The notes: generated from the letters alone by a model not told the origin. Numbered from the stretch's first letter, positions 20,371 to 29,676 are shown. The stretch: 64,000 nt of DNA from Rhodoblastus acidophilus (GCF_900187365.1 NZ_FYDG01000004.1:186001-250000); one strand, 5' to 3'. Numbers and translations are program-made.

Positions 20371-23300
20371 GCAACACTGCCCATCAAGAGAAACACTTCG
20401 AGGACTACATCGTCTCGAAGCTCAAGGCGCAAGGCTGGCTGGTCGGCACCACGTCCGGCTATGACACTGAACGAGCTCTCTATGCCGACGACCTGATAGG
20501 CTGGCTGCAGGACACCCAGCCGGAGAAATGGGACAAACTTGTCCAGGGCAACGGCGAGAAGGCGCGCGATGTCCTGATGGATCGCTTGGCCAAGGTTATG
20601 GAAGATCGCGGCATCATGGACGTGCTGCGCAACGGCTTCCAGATCGCTGGATGCGGCCAGATAGACATCTCCGAGGCAGCGCCCGAGGACAAGCGCAACA
20701 AGGACGTGCTGAAGCGCTACGCCGCCAACCGACTGCGCGTCGTGCCGCAGCTGAAGTACCACCCCACGCGCAACCTCGCGATCGACCTGGTGCTGTTCAT
20801 CAATGGCATTCCGGTCGCCACCATCGAGATCAAGACCGACTTCACCCAGTCAGCCGATCTGGCGGTGGAGCAATACAAGACCGATCGCCTGCCGGTCGAT
20901 CCGAAAACAAAGCGCCGTGAGCCCCTGCTGACCTTCAAGCGCGGCGCCGTTGTGCATTTTGCCATGTCCGAGACCGAAATCCGGATGACGACCAAGCTCG
21001 ACGGCGAAAACACGTTCTTCCTGCCCTTCAACCAGGGCAACAATGGCCGCGCAGGCAATGCGCCGCGCGACGACGGCGAATACCGCGTCGCCTATTTCTG
21101 GGAGCAGATCTGCCAGCGCGACTCCTGGCTGCGCATCTTCCATAGCTTCGTTTACGTCGAGAAGAAGGACGTCGTCGACCTGAAGGGCAACTGGTCGAAG
21201 AAGGAAACGCTGATCTTCCCACGCTACCACCAATGGGCTGCGGTCAACGCCATGATCGCCGACGCCAAGACCAACGGCGCAGGCATGCAGTACCTCTGCG
21301 AGCACAGCGCCGGCTCCGGCAAAACCAGCACCATCGCCTGGACGGCGCACGACCTGATCAAGCTGCGCAGCGACGACGGCGAGGCCATTTTCAGCAGCGT
21401 GGTGATCGTCACCGACCGCACGGTCCTCGACGGACAGCTGCAGGACGCCGTCAAGCAGATCGACCACCAGTTTGGCGTCATCGCCGCCATTGACCGCCAG
21501 AAATCCTCGGAGTCGAAGAGTAAGCAGCTAGCCAAAGCCCTGCTCAGCAACACGCCGATCATCATCGTGACCATCCAGACCTTCCCCTATGCGCTGGAGG
21601 CAATCGTCACGGTGGACGCGCTCAAGGGCAAAAACTTCGCCGTCATCATCGACGAGGCTCACGCGTCCCAGACAGGAACCGTCGCGGCAAAACTGCAAGC
21701 AGCGCTGGCGATCGGCGGCCAAGGCGGCATGGGCGACCTGACGATCGAAGAGCTGCTGAAAAAAATGCAGGAATCGCGCGCCCGCGCGCAGAACATCAGC
21801 CATTTCGCGTTCACCGCGACGCCGAAGCATTCAACCATGATGCTGTTCGGACGCCCTGCGGATCCGAAGAAGCCCGCCAGCGACGACAACAAGCCTCAGG
21901 CGTTCCACCGATACACGATGCGCCAGGCGATCGACGAGGTCTTCATCCGCGATGTGCTGGAAGGCTACGTGCCCTACCAGACCGCCTTCAACATCGCCAA
22001 GAAGGTCGATGACGACAAGCGCGTCACGGGCAAAAAAGCCAAGAAAAAGCTCGCGGAATGGATGGCGCTCCATCCCACCAACGTCGTCCAAAAGGTGCAG
22101 TTCATTGTCGAGCACTTCGCCCGGAGCGTCGCCCACCTGCTGGGTGGCAGGGCCAAGGCAATGGTCGTCACCAGCTCGCGCGCCGCGGCCATCCGATACA
22201 AGAAGGGATTCGACGCCTACATCGCCAAGCACCCCGAGCACGCTGGCATCCGTTCGCTGGTCGCATTCTCAGGATCACTCACCGGCAAGCAGGTGATGCA
22301 CAATGATGACCCGCAGCTAGCGAAGGACACCTTCGTGGTCGATGAGGCCGCAGAGTTCACCGAAATCAGCATGAATCCTGAGATCGCAGGCCAGGATCTG
22401 GCCACGGCATTCAAGCGACCGGAATACCGCGTGATGATAGTCGCGGACAAGTTTCAGACCGGCTTTGACCAGCCCATGCTCGTGGCGATGTACATCGATA
22501 AAAAAATCGCCAACGATGTCGAGATCGTTCAGACCCTCTCGCGCCTCAACCGCATAGCTCCCGGCAAGGACCAGACCTTCGTAATCGACTTCGTCAACGA
22601 TCCCAAGACGGTCAAGGCTGCGTTCCTAAAATACGACGCAGGCGCCCAGATCGACGAGATTCAAGACCCCAACGTCGTCTACGAGATCAAGAGCGCGCTG
22701 GACGATCAGCCGATCTACCAAGACGACGACCTCGAAGCCTTCAAGCAAGCGCGCTTCAGGAGCATACAAGACTTCGCCAAGGCGCAGGACCCACAGCACA
22801 AGGCGCTGTACGCCGCCACGGAGAGGCCGACCAACGTCTTCAACAACCAGATGAAAATGCTGCGCGAAGCCGTCGAGAAGTGGGAAGGTGAATTCGAAAA
22901 AGCCCGGAAGAAGGGCGCCGACGACGCCATGAAAGCCGCTGACCACCAGCGCCAGGACTATGCCGAGCGGGTAAAGCAGCTGCTACAATTCAAAAACGGA
23001 CTCGGGCGATTCTGCCGAACCTACGCCTACGTCGCCCAACTTCTCGACTTCGGCGACCCAGAGCTGGAAAACTTCGCCGCCTTCGCCAAGCTGCTACAAA
23101 AGCGCCTTAACGGCGAGCCTTCGGAAAACATCGACCTGAAAGGCTTGGTCCTGACTGGCTTCGACATCAAACTCAAAGCCGAGGAGCACATAGAGGATGA
23201 CAAGCCGCCCGTCCTAAAGCCCATCGGGCCTGGCGGAAAAACAGTGACGGTCGATGAGGTCGGTTATCTCAAGGAGATCATCGACCGCCTGAACAGGCTG

Positions 23301-23597
23301 TTCGGCGAGACGACACCTCTGAGCGATCAGGTCGCGCTCGTAAACCACGTCGTGGACATCACCCGTGAGAACGACACTGTGGTCGCGCAGGTGATGAATA
23401 ACCCACGCGAACAGGCGCTCAAGGGCAACCTACCCGGCGCTGTGCAGCAGGCAGTCGTACGCGCCTTCTCGTCGCATAGGACATTGGCGGAGATCGTCCT
23501 GAAGTCGGACCGGCAAGCCATGGATGCGCTCACCCATCTGATCTATGAACTGGTCAAGGACGGCAAGAAGATCGACCTAACCGACCTAAATGTCTAG
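20367..23597 (+). CDS. hsdR: Type I restriction endonuclease subunit HsdR
   Basis: HsdR translocates and cuts unmodified DNA in a type I complex. The 1076-residue protein has the PD-(D/E)xK nuclease site (D140, E154, K156 in AID...IEIKTD), Walker A SAGSGKTS near 314-321, DEAH near 427-430, and helicase motif VI-like QTLSRLNR. It is full length. Its ATG overlaps the hsdS stop by 4 nt. The gene is richer in GC than hsdS, the YaaC-like gene and the other cargo around it. Without HsdM and a whole HsdS no working complex can be built from this locus alone. Confidence 0.95.
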   Translation: MSNTAHQEKHFEDYIVSKLKAQGWLVGTTSGYDTERALYADDLIGWLQDTQPEKWDKLVQGNGEKARDVLMDRLAKVMEDRGIMDVLRNGFQIAGCGQIDISEAAPEDKRNKDVLKRYAANRLRVVPQLKYHPTRNLAIDLVLFINGIPVATIEIKTDFTQSADLAVEQYKTDRLPVDPKTKRREPLLTFKRGAVVHFAMSETEIRMTTKLDGENTFFLPFNQGNNGRAGNAPRDDGEYRVAYFWEQICQRDSWLRIFHSFVYVEKKDVVDLKGNWSKKETLIFPRYHQWAAVNAMIADAKTNGAGMQYLCEHSAGSGKTSTIAWTAHDLIKLRSDDGEAIFSSVVIVTDRTVLDGQLQDAVKQIDHQFGVIAAIDRQKSSESKSKQLAKALLSNTPIIIVTIQTFPYALEAIVTVDALKGKNFAVIIDEAHASQTGTVAAKLQAALAIGGQGGMGDLTIEELLKKMQESRARAQNISHFAFTATPKHSTMMLFGRPADPKKPASDDNKPQAFHRYTMRQAIDEVFIRDVLEGYVPYQTAFNIAKKVDDDKRVTGKKAKKKLAEWMALHPTNVVQKVQFIVEHFARSVAHLLGGRAKAMVVTSSRAAAIRYKKGFDAYIAKHPEHAGIRSLVAFSGSLTGKQVMHNDDPQLAKDTFVVDEAAEFTEISMNPEIAGQDLATAFKRPEYRVMIVADKFQTGFDQPMLVAMYIDKKIANDVEIVQTLSRLNRIAPGKDQTFVIDFVNDPKTVKAAFLKYDAGAQIDEIQDPNVVYEIKSALDDQPIYQDDDLEAFKQARFRSIQDFAKAQDPQHKALYAATERPTNVFNNQMKMLREAVEKWEGEFEKARKKGADDAMKAADHQRQDYAERVKQLLQFKNGLGRFCRTYAYVAQLLDFGDPELENFAAFAKLLQKRLNGEPSENIDLKGLVLTGFDIKLKAEEHIEDDKPPVLKPIGPGGKTVTVDEVGYLKEIIDRLNRLFGETTPLSDQVALVNHVVDITRENDTVVAQVMNNPREQALKGNLPGAVQQAVVRAFSSHRTLAEIVLKSDRQAMDALTHLIYELVKDGKKIDLTDLNV

Positions 23598-23645
23598 TCA
23601 CATGCAGCACACACAAAATTTCTAACAAGAATGTAAAATTTGACG

Positions 23646-24677
23646 ATGACAAACCGAATCCGATACGGCGCTAAGGTTCTTAGGCTTCATAAAGCCATTT
23701 CAGCGCCGCAGTTTGAGGTTAAAACCGTTCTAACGAATGATCCGTTCGTGTATGTAGATCTATGGTTGCGGCGAAATCATAAAGATGAAGCTCTATTCTA
23801 TTGGCGTCAGGCTCACGAATTCTATAAGGCATCAATAGGGCTGCCGATAGAATCAGCGCCACTCGTGCTTTACTATTGCTTTATGAATGCTGCCAAAGCC
23901 TTACTATCTGCAAAGGGCCAACAATTTTCTCCACACCACGGAGTTTCACGCCATCAGATGCGCGGCCCGAATGCAAAGGTAGTCCTGAGCAACGAAGGCA
24001 TTGCCATCAAACCGGCGGGCATCGTTCCTGCCCTAAGCGTGTATTTTTCAGAGCAAGAGACAAGACAGCAACATAGCTTGGAGGATGTGCTTTATAATCT
24101 CGCCTACATACACAGAACATACTGCCTGAGCTATCCGCGAAAGCCAGAGCGTTTTCTACCGCTCAAAGATTTGAGCTTCATTAGAGACGCGAATAACGAA
24201 GTTAGATTTTTTGCCAGACCGGTTGATGAAGCCAATTGGACCCAGTTCAAAAAGAACCTGCCGCAGGAGTTGGCTGCAAATCCAGACGGCAGCAAGAGCC
24301 TAGTTTCAAGCGGTCACGTCGTTTGGGCAACGCAAAATGCTCCCACAACAGCCGAACTTGACAGCCTCAGACAATTGAGCGCCACCTTACGAAAAGTGAT
24401 TCACTATATAAATGGCGCGAACGCACTATGGTACGTGAAGTTAAAACATAAGACCTCCATAGGCAGGCAGTCAATAACATTAACGCTAGCCGCGATGCAC
24501 AGATTAAGCGAAATATGCAGGTATCGCCCTGATGAATTGCTCTCATTCTTAAATGGACAAAAGAACTGGCTCCTGAGCGAATTCTTGAGCACATCAAGAA
24601 CTCAGTTCATAGATGAAATCGCCTGCGAAATGACCGGCCAACAAATAATGATACCTAACGTCCGCATCCCGAGCTAG
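23646..24677 (+). CDS. YaaC-like protein
   Basis: This 343-residue protein resembles the YaaC family (function unknown): the N-terminal block YWRQAHEFYKAS, then LVLYYCFMNAAKALL, and a C-terminal helical part. Such proteins often sit in mobile or defence islands. The start is ATG 23646; a TTG two codons earlier is possible. It is 48 nt behind hsdR and 3 nt before the next gene, so it probably forms a two-gene unit with the deoxyribosyltransferase-like gene. Codon use is AT-rich, unlike hsdR. Confidence 0.55.
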   Translation: MTNRIRYGAKVLRLHKAISAPQFEVKTVLTNDPFVYVDLWLRRNHKDEALFYWRQAHEFYKASIGLPIESAPLVLYYCFMNAAKALLSAKGQQFSPHHGVSRHQMRGPNAKVVLSNEGIAIKPAGIVPALSVYFSEQETRQQHSLEDVLYNLAYIHRTYCLSYPRKPERFLPLKDLSFIRDANNEVRFFARPVDEANWTQFKKNLPQELAANPDGSKSLVSSGHVVWATQNAPTTAELDSLRQLSATLRKVIHYINGANALWYVKLKHKTSIGRQSITLTLAAMHRLSEICRYRPDELLSFLNGQKNWLLSEFLSTSRTQFIDEIACEMTGQQIMIPNVRIPS

Positions 24678-24680
24678 ATC

Positions 24681-25202
24681 ATGAAAATGGAAATATATAT
24701 AGCATGCGGACTTACGCACGTACCGCAAGCTGTATTCTCTGAATATGTTAGCTTCATACATGGAATTGCAAGTCAATTACGTGCGCTGGCGCATATCAAA
24801 GCTGTGAAATACGCGCTCGTTGACAGTGACTCGCAACTTAAGACCAAGCCATACACGGAGCGCGCAACGCTATGCTACGCCTGGGACAGGCAGATGGTAG
24901 AACAAGCCGACCTCATTGTCGCCGATGCCAGCTTCCCTTCGACGGGCCTTGGAGTTGAACTCCAGATAGCTGAAGCAGCCGGAAAACCAGTAATCCTTTT
25001 CATCGGAGACTATGGAACAAATCGAGTTAAGAGCCAACATTATGTAAACCCGGACAAAACTGAACACGACCTGCAAGTCGGCGAAGGTATCGTCTCGTTA
25101 ATGGCGCTAGGCATACCTGCAATACGTAATATTATCAAATATACAGATTCCGAAAGCGCCATGAATGAACTCATCGACGCGGTGAACTTATACCAGCGAT
25201 AA
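24681..25202 (+). CDS. Nucleoside 2-deoxyribosyltransferase-like protein
   Basis: This 173-residue Rossmann-like protein starts MKMEIYIACGLT. It has the family pattern of nucleoside 2-deoxyribosyltransferases and related glycosyl hydrolases: QADLIVADASFPSTGLGVE followed by AAGKPVILF. In that family the Asp and Glu of this segment bind and cleave the N-glycosidic bond. Related domains act as nucleotide-consuming effectors in several phage-defence systems, so a YaaC sensor plus this effector is a possible reading. That function is inference. Three nt separate it from the YaaC-like gene. Confidence 0.6.
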   Translation: MKMEIYIACGLTHVPQAVFSEYVSFIHGIASQLRALAHIKAVKYALVDSDSQLKTKPYTERATLCYAWDRQMVEQADLIVADASFPSTGLGVELQIAEAAGKPVILFIGDYGTNRVKSQHYVNPDKTEHDLQVGEGIVSLMALGIPAIRNIIKYTDSESAMNELIDAVNLYQR

Positions 25203-25345
25203 GGGCGCTGAATGAGGGGCTTGACAGGCATGCTGTCAGCAACCTCAACGACCTCTATTATCGTCATCTGATGTGATTACACCGGAAATCAAGCTTTAAG
25301 TAAAACAGCGGTTCAGATATTGAGGCGCGGTGTCGTAGGGCAACG

Positions 25346-25420
25346 ATGGATGCGCTGACAAATCTAATCTACGAATTCATCCGAGATGATAAAAAAATCG
25401 AACTAAATAAAGATTTGTGA
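25346..25420 (+). pseudogene. Remnant of an hsdR 3' end
   Basis: The 24 codons ATG...TGA read MDALTNLIYEFIRDDKKIEL and four more residues. They align with the last residues of the intact hsdR product (MDALTHLIYELVKDGKKIDL at its C-terminus). Only this tail of a second, diverged hsdR remains. It shows that an earlier type I locus was broken or exchanged here. The surrounding gap 25203-25491 otherwise holds only a small hairpin (TGACAG/CTGTCA near 25222). Confidence 0.7.
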
Positions 25421-25491
25421 TCGGGCATCAGTAGACAAAACCAAATTTTTCTTAAAAAATTAAATTCCCAAAAACTTAAAGGGCGAATGAA

Positions 25492-25710
25492 ATGACCGAT
25501 GTGTATCAAGAACAAGTGAAATGTCCAAAATGCGGCGGAACCGTCGTATTGCCCACGGACAAACCCACAGATGACACTCCTGTGAAGTGCGCAGACTGCA
25601 ATCAATCACTGGGAACATTCGGTGAGTTTATTTCCAATATGAAGAAAAGAATAGCCGAAGAAATAGGCAATGCAATTAAAGGCTGCGAAAATATGTCATT
25701 AAAAAATTAG
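25492..25710 (+). CDS. Small zinc-ribbon protein
   Basis: This 72-residue protein has CPKCGG and CADC knuckles spaced like a zinc ribbon, then a charged helical tail. Small ribbon proteins of this kind are common in mobile islands, where their role is mostly unknown. It starts at ATG 25492 and is preceded by the hsdR remnant. Confidence 0.6.
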   Translation: MTDVYQEQVKCPKCGGTVVLPTDKPTDDTPVKCADCNQSLGTFGEFISNMKKRIAEEIGNAIKGCENMSLKN

Positions 25711-25824
25711 TTCAGGCAATTATCTCTTTTCGTCAATGGCGAAATATAAATATTTTGCCATTGATATTTATCAATCTTCAATAAATAATTTATAAGATAA
25801 ATTCGTCTCATTTCCAGCGAAGTC

Positions 25825-26190
25825 TCAGCTTTTTGATCGAAGGGCCGCCTCATCCGCAGCGATCGACGCTTCCAGCAAGCGCGAGAGACGCTGCAGGGGA
25901 GACGGCGACGATTCCACCATCGCCAGCAAGTTCCTCTTGCTGGCAACCTCCTTGCGATCTTCGGCGGCCACCGCCGCCGCCAGCAGGACAGCGATATCAC
26001 GTGATCTCGCAACACCCGTGCGAAGGGGAATGGAACTGAATTCGTTGCGTCTGAGCGCCAGGTCCAGAATCATGAATTCGGCGACGAGCAAATGAACGGA
26101 ATAGATACGTCCGGCCATGAGAACGTGCGCGGCCTCCACCTCTGGAGACATCTCAACGCCGTCCGCATCCCACTTGTAATGTTGAATCAT
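25825..26190 (-). CDS. Small hypothetical protein, paralogue A of the exonuclease operon
   Basis: This 121-residue protein starts at ATG 26188-26190 with GAGAGG about 10 nt upstream. Its central stretch (EVEAAHVLMAGRIYSVHLLV) resembles the matching part of the next gene (EAQTAHEYIAGRPTDIHGLA), so the two look like paralogues. It is predicted helical, without motifs I recognise. It is the last of three leftward genes behind a DnaQ-type exonuclease. Confidence 0.5.
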   Translation of the reverse strand: MIQHYKWDADGVEMSPEVEAAHVLMAGRIYSVHLLVAEFMILDLALRRNEFSSIPLRTGVARSRDIAVLLAAAVAAEDRKEVASKRNLLAMVESSPSPLQRLSRLLEASIAADEAALRSKS

Positions 26191-26239
26191 TGGAATTGAC
26201 CTCTCGGGGACATCGCCGGAAAAAAATATTTCAAGGGGA

Positions 26240-26623
26240 TCAGCGGAGTTTCGCGCGAGCGCCAGCAAGGCGGTAATGATCGGCGCGGATAGAGGCTTCC
26301 AGCAGGACCGGCAGCAAGGCAGTCTCACCGAGGAGCGGCTCACGGTCCTGAAAAATCAGCTCTTTGAAATCCAGGTCGGCAAACGTCTCGGACGGCAGCG
26401 CAGCGATGAGCATGCGAACCATGTCGATGCTGAGAGCAACGCCCGCGAGCGCCCGTGGCGAAAGCTTTGGCGAGGGCGTGGCCAAGACGGCGCGAAGGCT
26501 GGTGATTTCGCCTGCAAGTCCGTGGATATCCGTCGGCCTACCAGCGATATATTCATGCGCCGTCTGAGCTTCGGACGACATGTGAACAACGCCGCCGCGA
26601 CGATAAATGTGCAACTTCGCCAT
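26240..26623 (-). CDS. Small hypothetical protein, paralogue B of the exonuclease operon
   Basis: This 127-residue protein starts at ATG 26621-26623 with GGGGG upstream. It shares the pattern of a short beta lead (KLHIYRRGGVVHM), then SxEAxxAHxxxAGR and a long helix, with the gene at 25825. It lies between that gene and the exonuclease, with gaps of about 50-60 nt. A joint function with the exonuclease is only suggested by the operon. Confidence 0.5.
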   Translation of the reverse strand: MAKLHIYRRGGVVHMSSEAQTAHEYIAGRPTDIHGLAGEITSLRAVLATPSPKLSPRALAGVALSIDMVRMLIAALPSETFADLDFKELIFQDREPLLGETALLPVLLEASIRADHYRLAGARAKLR

Positions 26624-26680
26624 TTTGACCCCCGACGATAATTCCGCAACGGCGGCGCCACGCAGCGCCGCCACCAACAC

Positions 26681-27565
26681 TCAGCGGCGATGACGTTCGC
26701 GGGAGGTGATGCGCTCGATCGCGGGCGCAGGGGCAGACGGATAGTGGCGAGGCGCATACACGGCGGACGCGAGCCACGCCTTCTCAGCCTCAAGCTGGCT
26801 CTCTTCGAGTTCGCGCCACCAGAAGCACTCGCGGGGATTCCAGAAATATCCCCGCTCCTTCAAGTACGTCTTGAGGTCATAGTGCGCGCCAATGGCGGAG
26901 ACCCGCCACGTCGTGCGACCAGCCGCGGCGACAAGCTCGGCAAGCGCCGTCTGGTCTTGATGCCGCTGCATCAGGAGAACGATCACGGCGTCCACGTCGG
27001 CGCCAGCACGATGCGCCTTGTCCGAGAACAACCGGGATTGCATGAGCAGCGATCCCAGGCCGCGCCCGTCAAAGCCGCGCTCAGCCCAGCGAATTTCCCT
27101 GCAGCTGCAAGCCCATGGCAGGTTTCTGAGCAGCGGAAAGCGCTTCTCGAACACCCGCCGATCAAACAGCGCGTTGTGGCTAACGACAAGCGTCGCCTGG
27201 GAAACGATATCCATAACCGCAGCGGCGTCGATGACCTTGCCGTGTAGGTCTGCGTCGTTAAGGCCGGTAAGCTTCTGAATTTCCGAAGAAAGAGGCTCGC
27301 CCGGATCTTCGAGCCACGAACGGGGCTCGCCCAGGGCGACCACCCGGAACTCCTCGTCATACCAGACCGCCCGGAGCGCCAGCTCGACGATGCTGCAGCG
27401 ATCCGGGTCAAGCCCTGTGGTCTCGGCGTCGAGCACGACCACGCATTGCAGCGAAAAATCCGCCGGAATGTCCACGACCGGAATGGCCGACAGGTCAACA
27501 CGGCGCAGGACGCGATAATCGCCAGTTTTTTCGAGAACTTCGATGACTTCATCATGATCGGACAT
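26681..27565 (-). CDS. DnaQ-like 3'-5' exonuclease (DEDDh)
   Basis: This 294-residue protein has the three exonuclease motifs: DAETTGLDP (Exo I, D and E near 48-50), SHNALFDRR (Exo II) and HRAGADVDA (Exo III with the His). The last 100 residues form an extra domain, with WRVSAIGAHYDLKTYLKERG and FWWRELEESQLEAEKAWL, that is attached to many stand-alone DnaQ-like exonucleases of mobile elements. It leads a three-gene leftward operon with two small paralogues. A defence or DNA-processing role is inferred from its place in E1. Confidence 0.85.
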   Translation of the reverse strand: MSDHDEVIEVLEKTGDYRVLRRVDLSAIPVVDIPADFSLQCVVVLDAETTGLDPDRCSIVELALRAVWYDEEFRVVALGEPRSWLEDPGEPLSSEIQKLTGLNDADLHGKVIDAAAVMDIVSQATLVVSHNALFDRRVFEKRFPLLRNLPWACSCREIRWAERGFDGRGLGSLLMQSRLFSDKAHRAGADVDAVIVLLMQRHQDQTALAELVAAAGRTTWRVSAIGAHYDLKTYLKERGYFWNPRECFWWRELEESQLEAEKAWLASAVYAPRHYPSAPAPAIERITSRERHRR

Positions 27566-27846
27566 TTACGCAGCCCTTTCACATGCGGCTGGAAAAACCC
27601 CGGAAAAACGCTCAGATGTTCTATATATGTCCCAACAAGCGGCGCAGTTCTCCCGCGGGTGTTGTCCAGGGCGTCAGGCGACCAGCCACCCGGTCCGCCG
27701 TTCGCATGGGGCAAATTTGTTCGACCTCTGTTCGGATTTCTAGGGAAAATCCAGGATCAAAAGCATTTTTTAAACGGGCCGCCCGATGATGCCGGCTTGA
27801 TAGCAATCCGCGCGCCAAAACAGCGTGGAAGCCGGGAATTCAAGTA

Positions 27847-28737
27847 ATGCCCACTGATAACAGATGGAAATTTCCAGATATTAACGATTTTGCGGCTTGG
27901 CCGGCATTCATGGATAACAACCCATTGCCTGAAACATGGGAAGAAACACTGGGCTCATGGAGCGAGATATTCGCTGCAAATCCGCCAGCAAGCCTCATCA
28001 AAATGATGATTACGGCAAGGTCATTCGGTGATGGTCGCCTTAGAATCAAGAACTACATCGACAAAGCGGTCAAACTGACCATCCATCGCGCCGTGCGCTA
28101 CAGGGTCAGGATCATACAGATGAACCGCCGCATGGATGTCATCGAAGACGCCATAAAACAAATCGAGGATAAAATTCTATTTCTGGATGAAGACAGCAAT
28201 GAATGGACCAACATTGTATTTTATAATCAAATAAGATTCCGCGTCGCTGACGCCGTTAACAAAATCAACAAAATCCCGAACTTTGCCGAATATCTCCCCG
28301 ATATGCACGAATTCCGTCTGGATAACGCAGAACACCTGCCCAAAGCATTCCGCGACGCAATAGCAGCCATGCCTCCAGCCTTAAAGGAAGCATATGAGGA
28401 GCTGATAACCGGCAAGGAAGATCCGAACATCAGTTGCGAAGCGCGCAAAAAGCGAAAGCAGCGCCTGCGGAAACATTTCGAAAGCCATATATTGGACAGC
28501 GGATTCGCAACCGCACTCGACGAAGACGATGACGAGACAGAGATCTACGTTGACATCAAGGATCACAACCCCAATGGCGCAGCCATCGCCATGTGCCTGA
28601 TGGCGTTCAGCGCGAACTTTGAAACACAGCCGTCCGACGCCGACACCGAAAAATGGTGCGCGAAATTCCCCGAATTTGCGTCTGAAATCCGCGCCCACGC
28701 CAAGGCCATGGAAATTCTCGCGGCGCCAGACGAATAA
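27847..28737 (+). CDS. Hypothetical protein
   Basis: This 296-residue protein is mostly helical and highly charged, with a basic stretch EARKKRKQRLRKHFESH near 208-224 and an acidic block EDDDETE soon after. I do not recognise it. It has no signal peptide or membrane helix. It stands alone between the leftward exonuclease operon and the leftward XRE gene. The preceding gap (27566-27846) shows no gene. Confidence 0.55.
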   Translation: MPTDNRWKFPDINDFAAWPAFMDNNPLPETWEETLGSWSEIFAANPPASLIKMMITARSFGDGRLRIKNYIDKAVKLTIHRAVRYRVRIIQMNRRMDVIEDAIKQIEDKILFLDEDSNEWTNIVFYNQIRFRVADAVNKINKIPNFAEYLPDMHEFRLDNAEHLPKAFRDAIAAMPPALKEAYEELITGKEDPNISCEARKKRKQRLRKHFESHILDSGFATALDEDDDETEIYVDIKDHNPNGAAIAMCLMAFSANFETQPSDADTEKWCAKFPEFASEIRAHAKAMEILAAPDE

Positions 28738-28810
28738 CTCGACTGAGGAAAGTGACACTCCTAGAATAAACTGCCGCAGCAAAATCGATAAATTACATAA
28801 GCGGCAGCGA

Positions 28811-29074
28811 TCACTGAGGATCACTTATAATAATAGCCCCGGAGACGACGTCCATGCCGCCAAGCTCGCTGGCGGCATGGACGAACACTACGCCCGCCTT
28901 AGTAAATGCGGTGCGTATAGCGAGATCAGTCGCGTCCGCGCGACGATTGCAGTCGCGATCCTCGGCCCGCTTCACTGTCCGAACACCAAGATTTGATTCC
29001 CTGGTAAGATCAGCCTGAGACCAGCCGGCCAATGCCCGTGCGGCACGTATCAGCGCGCTTGAAAGATGCTCCAT
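28811..29074 (-). CDS. Small XRE-type HTH regulator
   Basis: This 87-residue protein has a lambda-repressor-like helix-turn-helix (ALIRAARALAGWSQADLTRE, then LGVRTVKRAED) and the short tail AFTKAGVVFV seen in many small XRE proteins. It reads away from the tns operon, with 602 bp between them. The region between holds a 24-bp perfect palindrome (29541-29564), a candidate operator through which it could control tnsA-tniQ. Confidence 0.75.
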   Translation of the reverse strand: MEHLSSALIRAARALAGWSQADLTRESNLGVRTVKRAEDRDCNRRADATDLAIRTAFTKAGVVFVHAASELGGMDVVSGAIIISDPQ

Positions 29075-29540
29075 GCATGGAACGTAACGCGCAGCATCAC
29101 CTCAGTGGCGCATGCAATCATCTTGCTCACCGAAAAATCTGTGTTAATTTTTTTAAAAAAGGCACCTCAGAGGCCATAATCGAAGAGCCACTCGATCTTA
29201 ATCTGGACAAAACGCGAACATCGAGTCCGTAAAAAAATTCAAAGCCCCAATGTCCCCTTCGGCAGTGAAACACGGATAAGGGACTCATTTGCAAAGCCTT
29301 AGATCAGGAGGGATTCAATGCCGCCGTAGCACCACACCCCAACGAAAACGCGCGATCCGAAGACCGCGCGCTCGAAGGGGATCGACATCGAACTGCTGCA
29401 CAAGCCTAGGAACTTCCAGCAGATCGACCAAAATCCTTAAGTAAAGTATCGCACAAACCCGCTTGATTTTCAAGGGTGGGTAAAGCGCGCACGTCTGTTC
29501 GAGCGCAAGAGTCCCAGTATCGCCGCGCACAGCACCGCCA

Positions 29541-29564
29541 GGCGGAAAGCTTAAGCTTTCCGCC
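29541..29564. promoter_or_regulatory. 24-bp perfect palindrome upstream of the E1 tns operon
   Basis: GGCGGAAAGCTT followed at once by AAGCTTTCCGCC, with no spacer. Such a symmetric site fits an operator for a dimeric regulator rather than a terminator. It is 112 nt before tnsA and in the gap shared with the XRE gene. The gap 29075-29676 also has a weaker CGCGCG/CGCGCG stem near 29350 and no convincing gene. Confidence 0.5.
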
Positions 29565-29676
29565 GATCGCCGACGCTTGCCCGGACAGTATCCATGCGCC
29601 CGAAAACACACGCAATTTCAAACAGTACAACGAAGCTTAAACTTTGCAACAGCGTCGCCACCAGATGGGGGCGACC

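Noticed and set aside
27590-27610. Two GGAAAAAC motifs 11 bp apart, like the E1 end core, as a possible internal old transposon end
   Set aside because: The bases around the core do not match the end repeats (no TTCAAA part), there is no TGT/ACA end, and the spacing is not 22 bp.
29315-29611. Minus-strand frame in the gap before the E1 tnsA
   Set aside because: No start signal or motif; it crosses the 24-bp palindrome and looks like chance.
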